Source: Streptomyces sp. NBC_01232 (lineage in GTDB: Bacteria; Actinomycetota; Actinomycetes; Streptomycetales; Streptomycetaceae). From it: a stretch of DNA of 64,000 nucleotides. Positions 27,499-36,010 of this stretch are shown here, piece after piece (the first letter of the stretch is position 1; every line of letters begins with the position of its first letter). The notes beneath the pieces were generated by a model. That model was given only the letters and a program-made list of their open reading frames with translations, was not told where the DNA came from and did not search any database. The stretch lies in contig NZ_CP108518.1 of NCBI RefSeq assembly GCF_035989885.1, positions 1,922,001 to 1,986,000 of the forward strand. Reading direction: 5' to 3'. A program made the translations under genes and the position numbers.

Positions 27499-29106
27499 AT
27501 GAGCAGCCTGCAGAGCGTTCCCGCACTGGGCACGCACCCGACCGCCGGTGCCAACGTCAGCCGCGCGCAGACCCGCGAGCAGCTGTCGAAGGCCACGTAC
27601 GACCTGCTCGTCATCGGTGGTGGAATCCTGGGCACCTCCGTGGCGTGGCACGCCGCGCAGTCGGGCCTGCGGGTTGCCATGGTGGACGCCGGCGACTTCG
27701 CCGGCGCCACCTCCTCGGCCTCCTCCAAGCTCGTCCACGGTGGCCTGCGCTACCTGCAGACCGGCGCGGTCAAGCTGGTCGCGGAGAACCACCACGAGCG
27801 GCGGGTGCTGGCCAAGGACGTGGCCCCGCACCTGGTCAACCCGCTCACCTTCTACCTGCCGGTCTACAAGGGCGGTCCGGTGGGTGCGGCCAAGCTGGGC
27901 GCGGGCGTCTTCGCCTACTCCGCCCTCTCGGCCTTCGGCGACGGCATGGGCAAGGTCATATCCCCGGCCCGTGCCGTCGCCGACAACCCCGGCCTGAAGA
28001 CCGACAACCTCAAGGCCGTCGCGGTCTACTACGACCACCAGATGAACGACTCCCGCGTCGCCGTCATGACGGTCCGCGCGGCCGTCGAGTCGGGCGCGGT
28101 CGTCCTGAACCACGCCGAGGTCACCGGGCTGCGCAAGACCCGCGGCCGGGTCACCGGCGCCGAGCTCAAGGACCGTCTCGACGGCACCGAGTTCGGGGTC
28201 GACGCACGCGTCGTGCTCAACGCCACCGGCCCGTGGGTGGACCACCTGCGGCGCATGGAGGACAAGCACTCCATGCCGTCGATCCGCCTCTCCAAGGGCG
28301 CGCACATCGTCATGAAGCGCAAGTCGCCGTGGAAGGCCGCCATGGCCACCCCGATCGACAAGTACCGCATCACCTTCGCCCTCCCGTGGGAGGACCAGCT
28401 GCTGCTCGGCACCACCGACGAGGTGTACGAGGGCGACCCGGCGGACGTGCGCGCCACCGAGTCCGACATCCAGCAGATCCTGGACGAGGCGGCCTTCTCG
28501 GTGAAGGACGCAGACCTGGACCGCTCGCTGATGACCTACGCCTTCGCGGGCCTGCGGGTGCTGCCCGGCGGCCCCGGCGGGGTCGAGAAGGCCAAGCGCG
28601 AGACGGTCGTCTCCGAGGGCGCCGGCGGCATGCTGTCGGTGGCCGGCGGCAAGTGGACGACGTACCGCCACATCGGCCGCGTCGTCATCGACAAGCTGGC
28701 GAAGCTCCCGGGCAGCCCGCTGACCGAGGACATGGAGCCGGTGAAGTCGCTGGTGCGCCGGATCGCCCTGCCCGGTGTCGCCAACCCGAACGCGGTCGCG
28801 CACCGGCTGCTGGTGGACCGGGAGCCCGGCACGCGGATGGACCCGCTGACCGCCCGCCACCTGGCTTCGCACTACGGCTCGCTGGCCTTCGACATCGCGC
28901 GCCTGGCGAACGAGGACCCTGCGCTGGCCGAGCGGATCCACCCGGACGGTCCGGAGATCTGGGCGCAGGTCGCCTACGCCCGTGACAACGAGTGGGCCGA
29001 GACGGTCGACGACGTGCTGCGCCGCCGTACGACGGTGACGATCCGCGGCCTGGACGACGACGCGGTGCGCACCCGTGTCGAGGAGATGCTGGCCGACAAG
29101 GCATAA
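27499..29106 (+). CDS. glpD: Aerobic glycerol-3-phosphate dehydrogenase
   Basis: A 535-residue FAD enzyme that oxidises glycerol-3-phosphate to dihydroxyacetone phosphate and passes electrons to quinone. The Rossmann GGGILG motif sits at about residue 40, followed by SSASSKLVHGGLRYL (FAD/substrate site) and the conserved AGGKWTTYRHIG near 375. The C-terminal DAO_C domain is present. ATG 27499 follows GAGGAGCTAAGAGAG. Last gene of the glycerol operon, closed by a strong terminator. Confidence 0.97.
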   Translation: MSSLQSVPALGTHPTAGANVSRAQTREQLSKATYDLLVIGGGILGTSVAWHAAQSGLRVAMVDAGDFAGATSSASSKLVHGGLRYLQTGAVKLVAENHHERRVLAKDVAPHLVNPLTFYLPVYKGGPVGAAKLGAGVFAYSALSAFGDGMGKVISPARAVADNPGLKTDNLKAVAVYYDHQMNDSRVAVMTVRAAVESGAVVLNHAEVTGLRKTRGRVTGAELKDRLDGTEFGVDARVVLNATGPWVDHLRRMEDKHSMPSIRLSKGAHIVMKRKSPWKAAMATPIDKYRITFALPWEDQLLLGTTDEVYEGDPADVRATESDIQQILDEAAFSVKDADLDRSLMTYAFAGLRVLPGGPGGVEKAKRETVVSEGAGGMLSVAGGKWTTYRHIGRVVIDKLAKLPGSPLTEDMEPVKSLVRRIALPGVANPNAVAHRLLVDREPGTRMDPLTARHLASHYGSLAFDIARLANEDPALAERIHPDGPEIWAQVAYARDNEWAETVDDVLRRRTTVTIRGLDDDAVRTRVEEMLADKA

Positions 29107-29123
29107 GCGGTGTCGTGAGCGGG

Positions 29124-29157
29124 CAGAGGGGCGGTTCCGAGGGGAACCGCCCCTCTG
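29124..29157 (+). terminator. Terminator of the glycerol operon
   Basis: A perfect 15-bp stem (29124-29138 and 29143-29157) with a 4-base loop begins 17 bases after the glpD stop. Confidence 0.88.
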
Positions 29158-29233
29158 TCGTGGGCTGTGGCCGGTGCCTCTTCAAGGCTTAGGCTGACCC
29201 ACGTACGCAAGGGAACTTCGGAAGGAGACCTGG

Positions 29234-30229
29234 GTGATCGAGCTTGAGGGCGTGCCCGAGCTGATCGACCCGGTCATGGTGGCCGCGTTCGAGGGCTGGA
29301 ACGACGCGGGTGACGCGGCCTCCGGTGCGGTCGCACACCTGGACCGGGAGTGGAAGGGCGAGGTCTTCGCGGCGCTCGACGCCGAGGACTACTACGACTT
29401 CCAGGTCAACCGGCCGACGGTGTGGCTGGACAACGGGGTACGGAAGATCACGTGGCCGACGACACGGCTCTCGGTGGTCCGGATCGGCGGTGCCAAGCCG
29501 CGTGACCTGGTGCTGGTCCGGGGCATCGAACCGTCCATGCGGTGGCGGTCGTTCTGCAACGAGATCCTCGGCTTCGCCCATGAACTGGGCGTGGAGATGG
29601 TCGTCATCCTGGGCGCGTTGCTGGGTGACACCCCGCACACCCGCCCGGTGCCGGTCAGCGGGGTGACCTCGGACGCCGATCTGGCGCGGACGATGGACCT
29701 GGAGGAGACGAAGTACGAGGGTCCGACGGGGATCGTGGGCATCCTGCAGGAGGCCTGCACCCACGCCGGGGTGCCGGCGGTGTCCCTGTGGGCGGCGGTG
29801 CCGCACTACGTCTCGCAGCCGCCGAACCCGAAGGCGACGCTGGCGCTGCTGAACCGCCTGGAGGATCTGATCGACATCCGGATCCCGCTGGGCGAACTCC
29901 CCGAGGACGCACGGGCGTGGCAGCTGGGCGTGGACCAACTGGCCGCCGAGGACAGCGAGGTGGCCGAGTACGTCCAGACGCTGGAGGAGGCCCGCGACAC
30001 GGCCGACCTGCCGGAGGCCTCGGGCGACGCGATCGCCCGCGAGTTCGAGCGGTACCTTCGGCGGCGTGACCCCGCGGCGCCGTCGGCCGAGCCGGGCGAC
30101 GGCTCGTACCTGCGGGACACGAGCGGGGGCCTCCCCCGCCCCCCGAAGCGCAAGCCGGACCCCGCCGGGGGCGAACCCCCGGCGGCCCCGCCGGAAGAGG
30201 ACGGCCCCCCGGAGGCACCGGAGACGTAG
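29234..30229 (+). CDS. PAC2-family protein
   Basis: A 331-residue protein of the proteasome-assembly-chaperone-2 fold family (MVAAFEGWNDAGDAAS, LVRGIEPSMRWRSF, GALLGDTPHTRPVPV). GTG 29234 has GGAGACC upstream. The last 60 residues are Pro/Gly/Glu-rich and look disordered. Related actinobacterial proteins are encoded near mshC and proteasome genes; a chaperone or carboxylate-amine-ligase role has been proposed for the family but is not proven. Confidence 0.85.
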   Translation: MIELEGVPELIDPVMVAAFEGWNDAGDAASGAVAHLDREWKGEVFAALDAEDYYDFQVNRPTVWLDNGVRKITWPTTRLSVVRIGGAKPRDLVLVRGIEPSMRWRSFCNEILGFAHELGVEMVVILGALLGDTPHTRPVPVSGVTSDADLARTMDLEETKYEGPTGIVGILQEACTHAGVPAVSLWAAVPHYVSQPPNPKATLALLNRLEDLIDIRIPLGELPEDARAWQLGVDQLAAEDSEVAEYVQTLEEARDTADLPEASGDAIAREFERYLRRRDPAAPSAEPGDGSYLRDTSGGLPRPPKRKPDPAGGEPPAAPPEEDGPPEAPET

Positions 30230-30269
30230 CCCGCGCGGCGCCGCGGCGCGAGCGCCCCGGGCTGCGCCC

Positions 30270-30325
30270 GGCCTTGCGGGGCTGTATTTCAGCCCGTCCG
30301 GCGATTGAGGACCGGGTCCGGGCAG
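30270..30325. repeat. Probable dispersed Streptomyces intergenic element
   Basis: The segment containing CAGCCCGTCCGGCGATTGAG, flanked by GC palindromes, resembles short sequences repeated in intergenic spaces of many Streptomyces chromosomes. It lies between the convergent PAC2 and mshC genes. Identification is from memory. Confidence 0.4.
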
Positions 30326-30357
30326 CGCCCGGCCCGTCCCCGTCCCGCGGAAAGGGA

Positions 30358-30388
30358 GATGCCCCCGGCCCGGTGGGCCAGGGGCATC
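30358..30388 (-). terminator. Terminator of mshC
   Basis: A 14-bp stem with one mismatch (30358-30371 and 30375-30388) and a GGT loop, 18 bases past the mshC stop. Confidence 0.8.
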
Positions 30389-30406
30389 AGTGTCGCTGCG
30401 GCCGGG

Positions 30407-31636
30407 TTACAGGGCCACGCCCAGGAGGGCGTCCACCGTGCGCGAGACCAGGCCGGGGGCCGACTCGTCGTCGCCGTCCGTGGCGATCTGGTGCTCGACC
30501 CAGCGGTCCACGGCCGCCAGCGCGGCAGGGGCGTCCAGGTCGTTCGCCAGGGCCTCGCGGACCTCCTCGACCAGGGCGTCGGCCGGGATGCCGTCCGGGC
30601 GGGAGACGGCCGCGCGCCAGCGCTCCAGCCGGGCCACGGCCTCGGCGAGGATCTCGTCGGTCCACTCCCAGTCGGCCCGGTAGTGGTGCGAGAGCAGCGC
30701 CAGGCGGATGGCCGCCGGGTCCACCCCGGAGCGCCGCAGGGCCGATACGAAGACGAGATTGCCCTTCGACTTCGACATCTTCTCGCCGTGCAGCGCGACC
30801 ATGCCGGCGTGCACGTACGCCTTGGCCATCGGGAACTCGCCGGTCAGCGCCTGGGCGTGCGAGGCGCCCATCTCGTGGTGCGGGAACGCCAGGTCGGAGC
30901 CGCCGCCCTGGATGTCGAAGCCCATGCCCAGGTGGTCGAGGGCGATCGCCACGCACTCGATGTGCCAGCCCGGCCGGCCGCGGCCCAGCGAGCCGCCGTC
31001 CCAGCTCGGCTCGCCCGGACGTGCGGCCATCCACAGCATCGGGTCCAGCGGGTTCTTCTTGCCGGCGCGGTCGGGGTCGCCGCCCCGCTCCGCCGAGAGC
31101 AGCCGCATGGCTTCGGCGTCGAGGTGGGAGACCCCGCCGAAGTGCGGGTCGGCCTCGACCGAGAAGTAGACGTCGCCGTCGAGCTCGTACGCGGCGCCGG
31201 CGTCGCGCAGCCGCTCGACCAGCGGCACGATTCCCGGTATGGCCTCGACGGCCCCGATGTAGTGCTGCGGCGGCAGCATCCGCAGGGCCGTCATGTCCTC
31301 GCGGAAGAGCGCGGTCTCGCGCTCCGCCAGCTCGGTCCAGTCCTGGCCGTCGCGCAGTGCCCGCTCCAGGAGCGGGTCGTCCACGTCCGTCACGTTCTGG
31401 ACGTAGTGGACCTGCCGCTTGGTGTCGAGCCACACGCGTTGTACGAGGTCGAACGCGTTGTAGGTCGCCGCGTGACCGATGTGGGTCGCGTCGTACGGGG
31501 TGATGCCGCAGACGTAGATACGGGCGACGGGACCGGGGGCGAGGGTGATCGTCCCCCGGGTCGCGGAGTCGTGGATCTGGAGGTCGCGGCCCTTGCCAGG
31601 AAGGGCGGGGACCTCAGAAGCGGGCCAGGCATGCAT
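30407..31636 (-). CDS. mshC: Cysteine:glucosaminyl-inositol ligase MshC (mycothiol synthesis)
   Basis: A 409-residue paralog of cysteinyl-tRNA synthetase that joins cysteine to GlcN-inositol in mycothiol synthesis. It has the class I HIGH motif (THIGHA), the zinc site starting [14 protein letters not shown] and KMSKSKGN. It is shorter than a true CysRS and lacks the anticodon-binding end. ATG 31636 has no ribosome site; TAGGCT ends 6 bases upstream, suggesting a leaderless mRNA. Upstream on the same strand lie the kinase-like, DUF3090 and phosphatase genes, an arrangement also found in mycobacteria. Confidence 0.95.
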   Translation of the reverse strand: MHAWPASEVPALPGKGRDLQIHDSATRGTITLAPGPVARIYVCGITPYDATHIGHAATYNAFDLVQRVWLDTKRQVHYVQNVTDVDDPLLERALRDGQDWTELAERETALFREDMTALRMLPPQHYIGAVEAIPGIVPLVERLRDAGAAYELDGDVYFSVEADPHFGGVSHLDAEAMRLLSAERGGDPDRAGKKNPLDPMLWMAARPGEPSWDGGSLGRGRPGWHIECVAIALDHLGMGFDIQGGGSDLAFPHHEMGASHAQALTGEFPMAKAYVHAGMVALHGEKMSKSKGNLVFVSALRRSGVDPAAIRLALLSHHYRADWEWTDEILAEAVARLERWRAAVSRPDGIPADALVEEVREALANDLDAPAALAAVDRWVEHQIATDGDDESAPGLVSRTVDALLGVAL

Positions 31637-31746
31637 GTCTCGAGCCTAACCGGACGGATGTTCCGGAAACGAACTGGACCTGCACTGTTGTCTTGATCGG
31701 CACTCTTGCGATCTGGCCGATTCTGTGCGTACGGCCGGTGGCTGGT

Positions 31747-32562
31747 TCAGACCGGTGGCCAGGGGATCGACGGCCACTGCCCGGACGGCCGGGGGTGGAT
31801 CCCGGTGCGCAGCAGGTGCGCCACCCGGGCCCGTACGGCGGCCAGCTCGACCGGGGTGATCAGTTCCGCCAGCCGGGTGGCCAGCGGCGCTCCCCCGGCC
31901 AGCCCGGCGGCCAAGCCGGTCAGCACCTCGCGCGCCTCGTCGGTCAGCGGCTCGCCCGCCCACCCCCACAGGAGGGTGCGCAGCTTGTCCTCGGTGTGGA
32001 AGGTCACCCCGTGGTCGATGCCGTAGAGCCGTCCGTCGGGCGCGGGCAGCAGGTGGCCGCCCTTGCGGTCACCGTTGTTGATCACGGCGTCCAGTACGGC
32101 CATCCGCCGCAGCCGGGGGTCGTCGGCGTGCACGAGCAGCGCGGTGCGGCCCTCACCGACCTCGGCGAGGGCGACGGGCTTCCAGCCCTCCCCCGCCTCC
32201 TCGCCGTCGACGAGCCCGAGGAGCCCGCCCAGCGGGGAGTCCTCGGCCGGCTGCTCCGCCTCGATCCACCGCTGGACCATGCCCTCGCCGTAGGGTCCGT
32301 CGCGCAGCACGGTGGCCGGTACCAGTCCCCAGCCGGTGGCCTCGGAGACGAGGTAGGCGGCGACCTCGCGCTGGGCGAGGTTCCCGTCGGGGAAGTCCCA
32401 CAGCGGCCGCTCCCCCTTGACCGGCTTGTACACGCAGTCGGCGCTCAGGTCGCCGTGGGTGACGCTGCAGAGCAGGACGGCGTTGGACGCCTCGCGGATC
32501 CGGCCGACGACGGTGAGCTCGCCCTTGGCGAGCAGTTCCTCCAGCTCCCCCGTGTCCGTCAC
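31747..32562 (-). CDS. Kinase-like conserved actinobacterial protein (TIGR03843/SCO1664 type)
   Basis: A 271-residue protein with features of the phosphatidylinositol-kinase-like fold: VYKPVKGERPLWDFP (nucleotide-Lys strand), EVAAYLVSEATGW (helix with Glu), VLDAVINNGDRKGGHLL (catalytic-loop-like NNxDRKxxH) and YGIDHGVTFH (metal-binding-Asp-like). The reaction is unknown. GTG 32562 overlaps the stop of the DUF3090 gene by 4 bases (GTGA), so the two are translationally coupled. Part of a conserved cluster beside mshC. Confidence 0.82.
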   Translation of the reverse strand: MTDTGELEELLAKGELTVVGRIREASNAVLLCSVTHGDLSADCVYKPVKGERPLWDFPDGNLAQREVAAYLVSEATGWGLVPATVLRDGPYGEGMVQRWIEAEQPAEDSPLGGLLGLVDGEEAGEGWKPVALAEVGEGRTALLVHADDPRLRRMAVLDAVINNGDRKGGHLLPAPDGRLYGIDHGVTFHTEDKLRTLLWGWAGEPLTDEAREVLTGLAAGLAGGAPLATRLAELITPVELAAVRARVAHLLRTGIHPRPSGQWPSIPWPPV

Positions 32563-33149
32563 GCCTGGCGCCGGTAGCCGTTCTGGCGCGGGCACACGTG
32601 CCCCTCCGGGTCCAGCGGCAGGCTGCACAGCGGGCACGGCGGGCGGCCGGCGTTGACCACGTCCAGGGCCCGCTTGGCGAACGCCCGGGCCTGGGCGCCG
32701 GTGAGGCGGACCCGCAGCATCGGCGGGCCGTTCTCCTCGTCCTGGAGCAGCCGCTCCTCCGCGTCGGCGAGGTCCTCGTCGGAGTCGGCGTCGAGTTCCA
32801 CGAGCGCCTGGGCCTCGACGATCATGCGCTGTTCCTCGCCGTCCCAGGCCAGGGCCATGGTGCCGACGCGGAACTCCTCGTCGACCGGGACATCGAGCGG
32901 CGCCGTGTCGGCGGCCTCGGCGGGGGCGACGGCCGGGACCGGGGCATTGCCGCCGGTGCGCCGTACGACCTCGTCCAGCAGCTCGTCCATCCGCTCGGCC
33001 AGCGCCGCTACCTGGGTCTTCTCCAGGGAGACGCTGGTGACGCGGGGGCCGGCGGAGGCCTGCAGGAAGAACGTACGGCGTCCCGGCAGACCGACCGTGC
33101 CGGCCACGAAGCGGTCCGGGGGGTCGTAGAGGAACACCTGACGGGGCAC
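32559..33149 (-). CDS. DUF3090 family protein
   Basis: A 196-residue conserved actinobacterial protein beginning VPRQVFLYDPPDRFVAGTVG. The C-terminal CPLCSLPLDPEGHVCPRQNG has three Cys in a rubredoxin/zinc-ribbon-like spacing. Function unknown. It is translationally coupled to the downstream kinase-like gene and follows the histidine phosphatase gene by 77 bp; the three keep this order across actinobacteria, which suggests one pathway. Confidence 0.85.
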   Translation of the reverse strand: MPRQVFLYDPPDRFVAGTVGLPGRRTFFLQASAGPRVTSVSLEKTQVAALAERMDELLDEVVRRTGGNAPVPAVAPAEAADTAPLDVPVDEEFRVGTMALAWDGEEQRMIVEAQALVELDADSDEDLADAEERLLQDEENGPPMLRVRLTGAQARAFAKRALDVVNAGRPPCPLCSLPLDPEGHVCPRQNGYRRQA

Positions 33150-33226
33150 GTCCAGTCTCCAAGTCTCGGCGGCAGGGGCAGGTCTGTGCCCTTGTGTTGG
33201 CCCGTCCACCCTACTGCGCCGCGCGA

Positions 33227-33946
33227 TCAAGCCGCGCCCGCACCGCCTCCCACGACGGCGTTCCCGGCGTCTTCGGTGTCCTTGTCCGACGCGACGACCT
33301 CGGGTGCGGCCGGGCGCCGTACGAGCGAGCCGAAGTCCCCGGTGTCGCCGAGCCGGAACACGAACGGCCGGGTGGCGGTGTACCGGATGGCGGTCACCGA
33401 GCAGGGGTCGACGTGGATGCGCTGGAAGAGGTCCAGGTGCATGCCCAGGGCGTCCGCGACAAGGGACTTGATGATGTCGCCGTGCGAGCACATCAGGAAG
33501 ACGGCGTCGCTGCCGTGCTCCTGCTCGATCCGGGTGTCCCAGTCCCGTACGGCGTCCACGGCGCGCGCCTGCATGGCGCGCATGGACTCGCCGCCGGGGA
33601 AGGCGGCCGCCGACGGGTGCTGCTGGACGATCTTCATCAGGGGTTCGTCGGAGAGCTCGGAGAGTTTGCGGCCGGACCAGTCACCGTAGTGGCATTCGCC
33701 GATCCGCTCGTCGGTGTGCAGTTCCAGCTCGGGCCGGGCCGCGAGCAGGGGCGCGAGGGTCTCCCGGCAGCGCTGGAGCGGACTGGTGACGGCGGCGGCC
33801 AGCGGCACCCCGGCCAGCCGGCCGGGCAGTGCGGCGGCCTGCTCGGCGCCGCGCTCGTCGAGGGCCACTCCGGGGGTCCATCCGGCGAGCAGCCCTGCGG
33901 TGTTGGCGGTGGACCGCCCGTGTCGTACGAGGATCAGCGTGGCCAT
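33227..33946 (-). CDS. Histidine phosphatase (phosphoglycerate mutase-like, MSMEG_4193 type)
   Basis: A 239-residue branch-1 histidine phosphatase: catalytic LVRHGRSTAN (His9), SPLQRCRET, acid/base Glu in ECHYGDWSG and CSHGDIIK with the second catalytic His. The Ala/Gly-rich tail is disordered. ATG 33946 lacks a Shine-Dalgarno; TACGCT ends 6 bases upstream (leaderless signature). Divergent from corA by 54 bp. The substrate is unknown. Confidence 0.88.
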   Translation of the reverse strand: MATLILVRHGRSTANTAGLLAGWTPGVALDERGAEQAAALPGRLAGVPLAAAVTSPLQRCRETLAPLLAARPELELHTDERIGECHYGDWSGRKLSELSDEPLMKIVQQHPSAAAFPGGESMRAMQARAVDAVRDWDTRIEQEHGSDAVFLMCSHGDIIKSLVADALGMHLDLFQRIHVDPCSVTAIRYTATRPFVFRLGDTGDFGSLVRRPAAPEVVASDKDTEDAGNAVVGGGAGAA

Positions 33947-34000
33947 GGGGTCAGCGTATGCGCTGTCGGGGGCGTGCGGGCTGGCCGTGGGCAGGGAAGA

Positions 34001-34993
34001 ATGCCCCGCGTGATTGTGGACTGCGCGATTTACCGGGACGGCCGCCGCACCGAGGGGCCCGAGGATTTCTCGGACGCCCTGGACGAGGCCCGGGCGACCG
34101 GTGACGCGTTCCTCTGGATCGGCATGCACGAGCCGACGGCGAAGGAATTCGACCATGTCCGCCAGGAGTTCGGCCTGCACCCGCTGGCGGTGGAGGACGC
34201 GCTGACCGCGCACCAGCGCCCGAAGCTGGAGGTGTACGACGATTCGCTGTTCGTCGTCCTCAAGCCGGTGCAGTACGCCGAGGACACCGACACGGTGACC
34301 GCGGGCGAGCTGATGGTCTTCATAGGGGACTCGTTCGTGGTCACGGTCCGGCACGGCGAGGGGGCCCCGCTGGCCGCCGTGCGGCACCGGCTGGAGCAGG
34401 AGCCGGACGTGCTGCGGCACGGCCCGACGGCGGTGCTGTACGCGGTGTCCGACGCGGTGGTCGACCACTACATCGAGGTGGCCGCCGAGCTCCAGGCGGA
34501 CCTGGAGGAGCTGGAGGCCGACGTCTTCGCGCCGAACGCCTCGGACACGAAGAACACCGCCGCCCGGATCTACGGGTTCAAGCGGCAGGTACTGGAGTTC
34601 CGCCGGGCCACGAGCCCGCTGCTCCAGCCGATGGACCGGCTCGCCTTCGGGGAGGTCCCCTTCGTCCACGAGCACGCCCAGCCGTTCTTCCGCGACGTGG
34701 CCGACCACCTGACCAAGGCCAACGAGTACATCGAGGGCCTGGACCGGCTGCTGTCGGACGCGCTGTCGGCGCATCTCGCGCAGATGGGCCTGCGGCAGAA
34801 CGACGACATGCGCAAGATCTCGGCGTGGGCGGCGATGGCGGCCGTCCCCACGATGGTGGCGGGGATCTACGGCATGAACTTCGACCACATGCCGGAGCTG
34901 GGGCACGTGTGGGGCTATCCGGCGGTACTGGTGGTCATGGCGGCCGCGTGCCTGGGCCTGCACCGGATGTTCAAGCGCCGGGGCTGGCTCTGA
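34001..34993 (+). CDS. CorA-family magnesium/cobalt transporter
   Basis: A 330-residue protein with a long soluble N-terminal domain, a stalk helix (EYIEGLDRLLSDALSAHLAQ) and two C-terminal membrane helices. The first ends in the signature YGMNF (about residues 290-294), followed by an acidic loop (DHMPELGH), the second helix and a basic tail KRRGWL. A pentameric divalent-cation channel is expected. ATG 34001 follows AGGGAAGA. Its 3' end overlaps that of the next, convergent gene by 23 bp. Confidence 0.93.
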   Translation: MPRVIVDCAIYRDGRRTEGPEDFSDALDEARATGDAFLWIGMHEPTAKEFDHVRQEFGLHPLAVEDALTAHQRPKLEVYDDSLFVVLKPVQYAEDTDTVTAGELMVFIGDSFVVTVRHGEGAPLAAVRHRLEQEPDVLRHGPTAVLYAVSDAVVDHYIEVAAELQADLEELEADVFAPNASDTKNTAARIYGFKRQVLEFRRATSPLLQPMDRLAFGEVPFVHEHAQPFFRDVADHLTKANEYIEGLDRLLSDALSAHLAQMGLRQNDDMRKISAWAAMAAVPTMVAGIYGMNFDHMPELGHVWGYPAVLVVMAAACLGLHRMFKRRGWL

Positions 34994-35801
34994 GTTCCCG
35001 CCCGCGCGGGGCGTGGCCGACCCTGGGCTCGGTGGCCGGCGGGCCGCCGAGGGCGTCCAGGCGTTCCGGCATCCGCAGGTTCACCATCCGGTGCCAGCCG
35101 CTGAACCGCTCGTAGGCGTACATCCCGTGGATTCCGGCGGTGAGCGCGGCCGCCTTCGGCGCGGGCCAGTGCAGCAGCCGTCCCATGTGGTCCATGACGG
35201 CGAGGCTCACGTCGCGGTAGACGGTGATCTCGGCGAGCGCGCTCTCGCGGAGCACCCGCTGGATGGTGCGGCCGTAGCCGGACCGGGCCAGACGCAGCAG
35301 TTCCTCGTGGCAGTAGGCGAGGTGGTTGTCCTCGTCGTGGCTGATCATGTGGATCGCCCTGCCCACCTCGGGGTGGTCGCCGAAGTACCTGACGAGCATG
35401 TCCATCTGGTCGGCGGCGCGCTGTTCGGTGACGCGGCTGTGCGCGAGGTAGACGACGATGTCCTCCTCGGTCAGCGCTTCCTCCCGGCGCAGCTTTTCGT
35501 GCGCGAGGCCGATGCCGCGCCGCTCCAGCAGCATCGTGTAGTCCGTCTCGGGGGGTACCGGGACGGACGGCAGGCCGCGTTTGCGCAGCAGGGCGTCGAA
35601 GATCCGGCCGTGCTTGTCCTCGTCGGCGCCGTGCCGGGTGATCTTCGGCGCGAGGTGGCGCATGCCGTCCGGCACGAGGGCCGCGATGCGGGCGTTCTCC
35701 CAGCCGCCCTGGGTCTCCCCGCTCGCGGCGATGGAGCAGAACAGCTGGAAGGAGTCGTCGTTGTCGACGATCTCCTGGAACAGGCTGCGGGCAGAGAGCA
35801 T
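34971..35801 (-). CDS. Ferritin-like di-iron domain protein
   Basis: A 276-residue, mostly helical protein. Glu/His patterns fit a ferritin-like di-iron bundle: GADEDKHGRIF (ExxH) and SHDEDNHLAYCHEE (ExxH), each preceded by a helix with a lone Glu. ATG 35801 is preferred to the TTG four codons upstream. No activity can be assigned. Convergent with and overlapping corA by 23 bp. Confidence 0.75.
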   Translation of the reverse strand: MLSARSLFQEIVDNDDSFQLFCSIAASGETQGGWENARIAALVPDGMRHLAPKITRHGADEDKHGRIFDALLRKRGLPSVPVPPETDYTMLLERRGIGLAHEKLRREEALTEEDIVVYLAHSRVTEQRAADQMDMLVRYFGDHPEVGRAIHMISHDEDNHLAYCHEELLRLARSGYGRTIQRVLRESALAEITVYRDVSLAVMDHMGRLLHWPAPKAAALTAGIHGMYAYERFSGWHRMVNLRMPERLDALGGPPATEPRVGHAPRGRELRASPGA

Positions 35802-35981
35802 GGAACGAGTCAAACGCCGGTCGGCGGGGCGGGCAACCGAAAGGTCTCACTACTCGTCCGAATGAACGAAATCGGGGGGTGGACCGCCGCGCGTAACCCG
35901 GCGGGCGTCTGCGGCGTTGTTCGCTGTGTCGGCCGTGGCGGGGAAGACCCCCCGAGCCCCCACCACGGCCGCAGAACGTTC

Positions 35982-36004
35982 TGCCGGCGCGGACCGCGCC
36001 GGCA
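35982..36004 (-). terminator. Terminator of the LLM oxidoreductase gene
   Basis: TGCCGGCGCGG/CCGCGCCGGCA stem, tightly looped, 7 bases past the stop at 36011. Confidence 0.7.
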
Positions 36005-36010
36005 CCCGGA

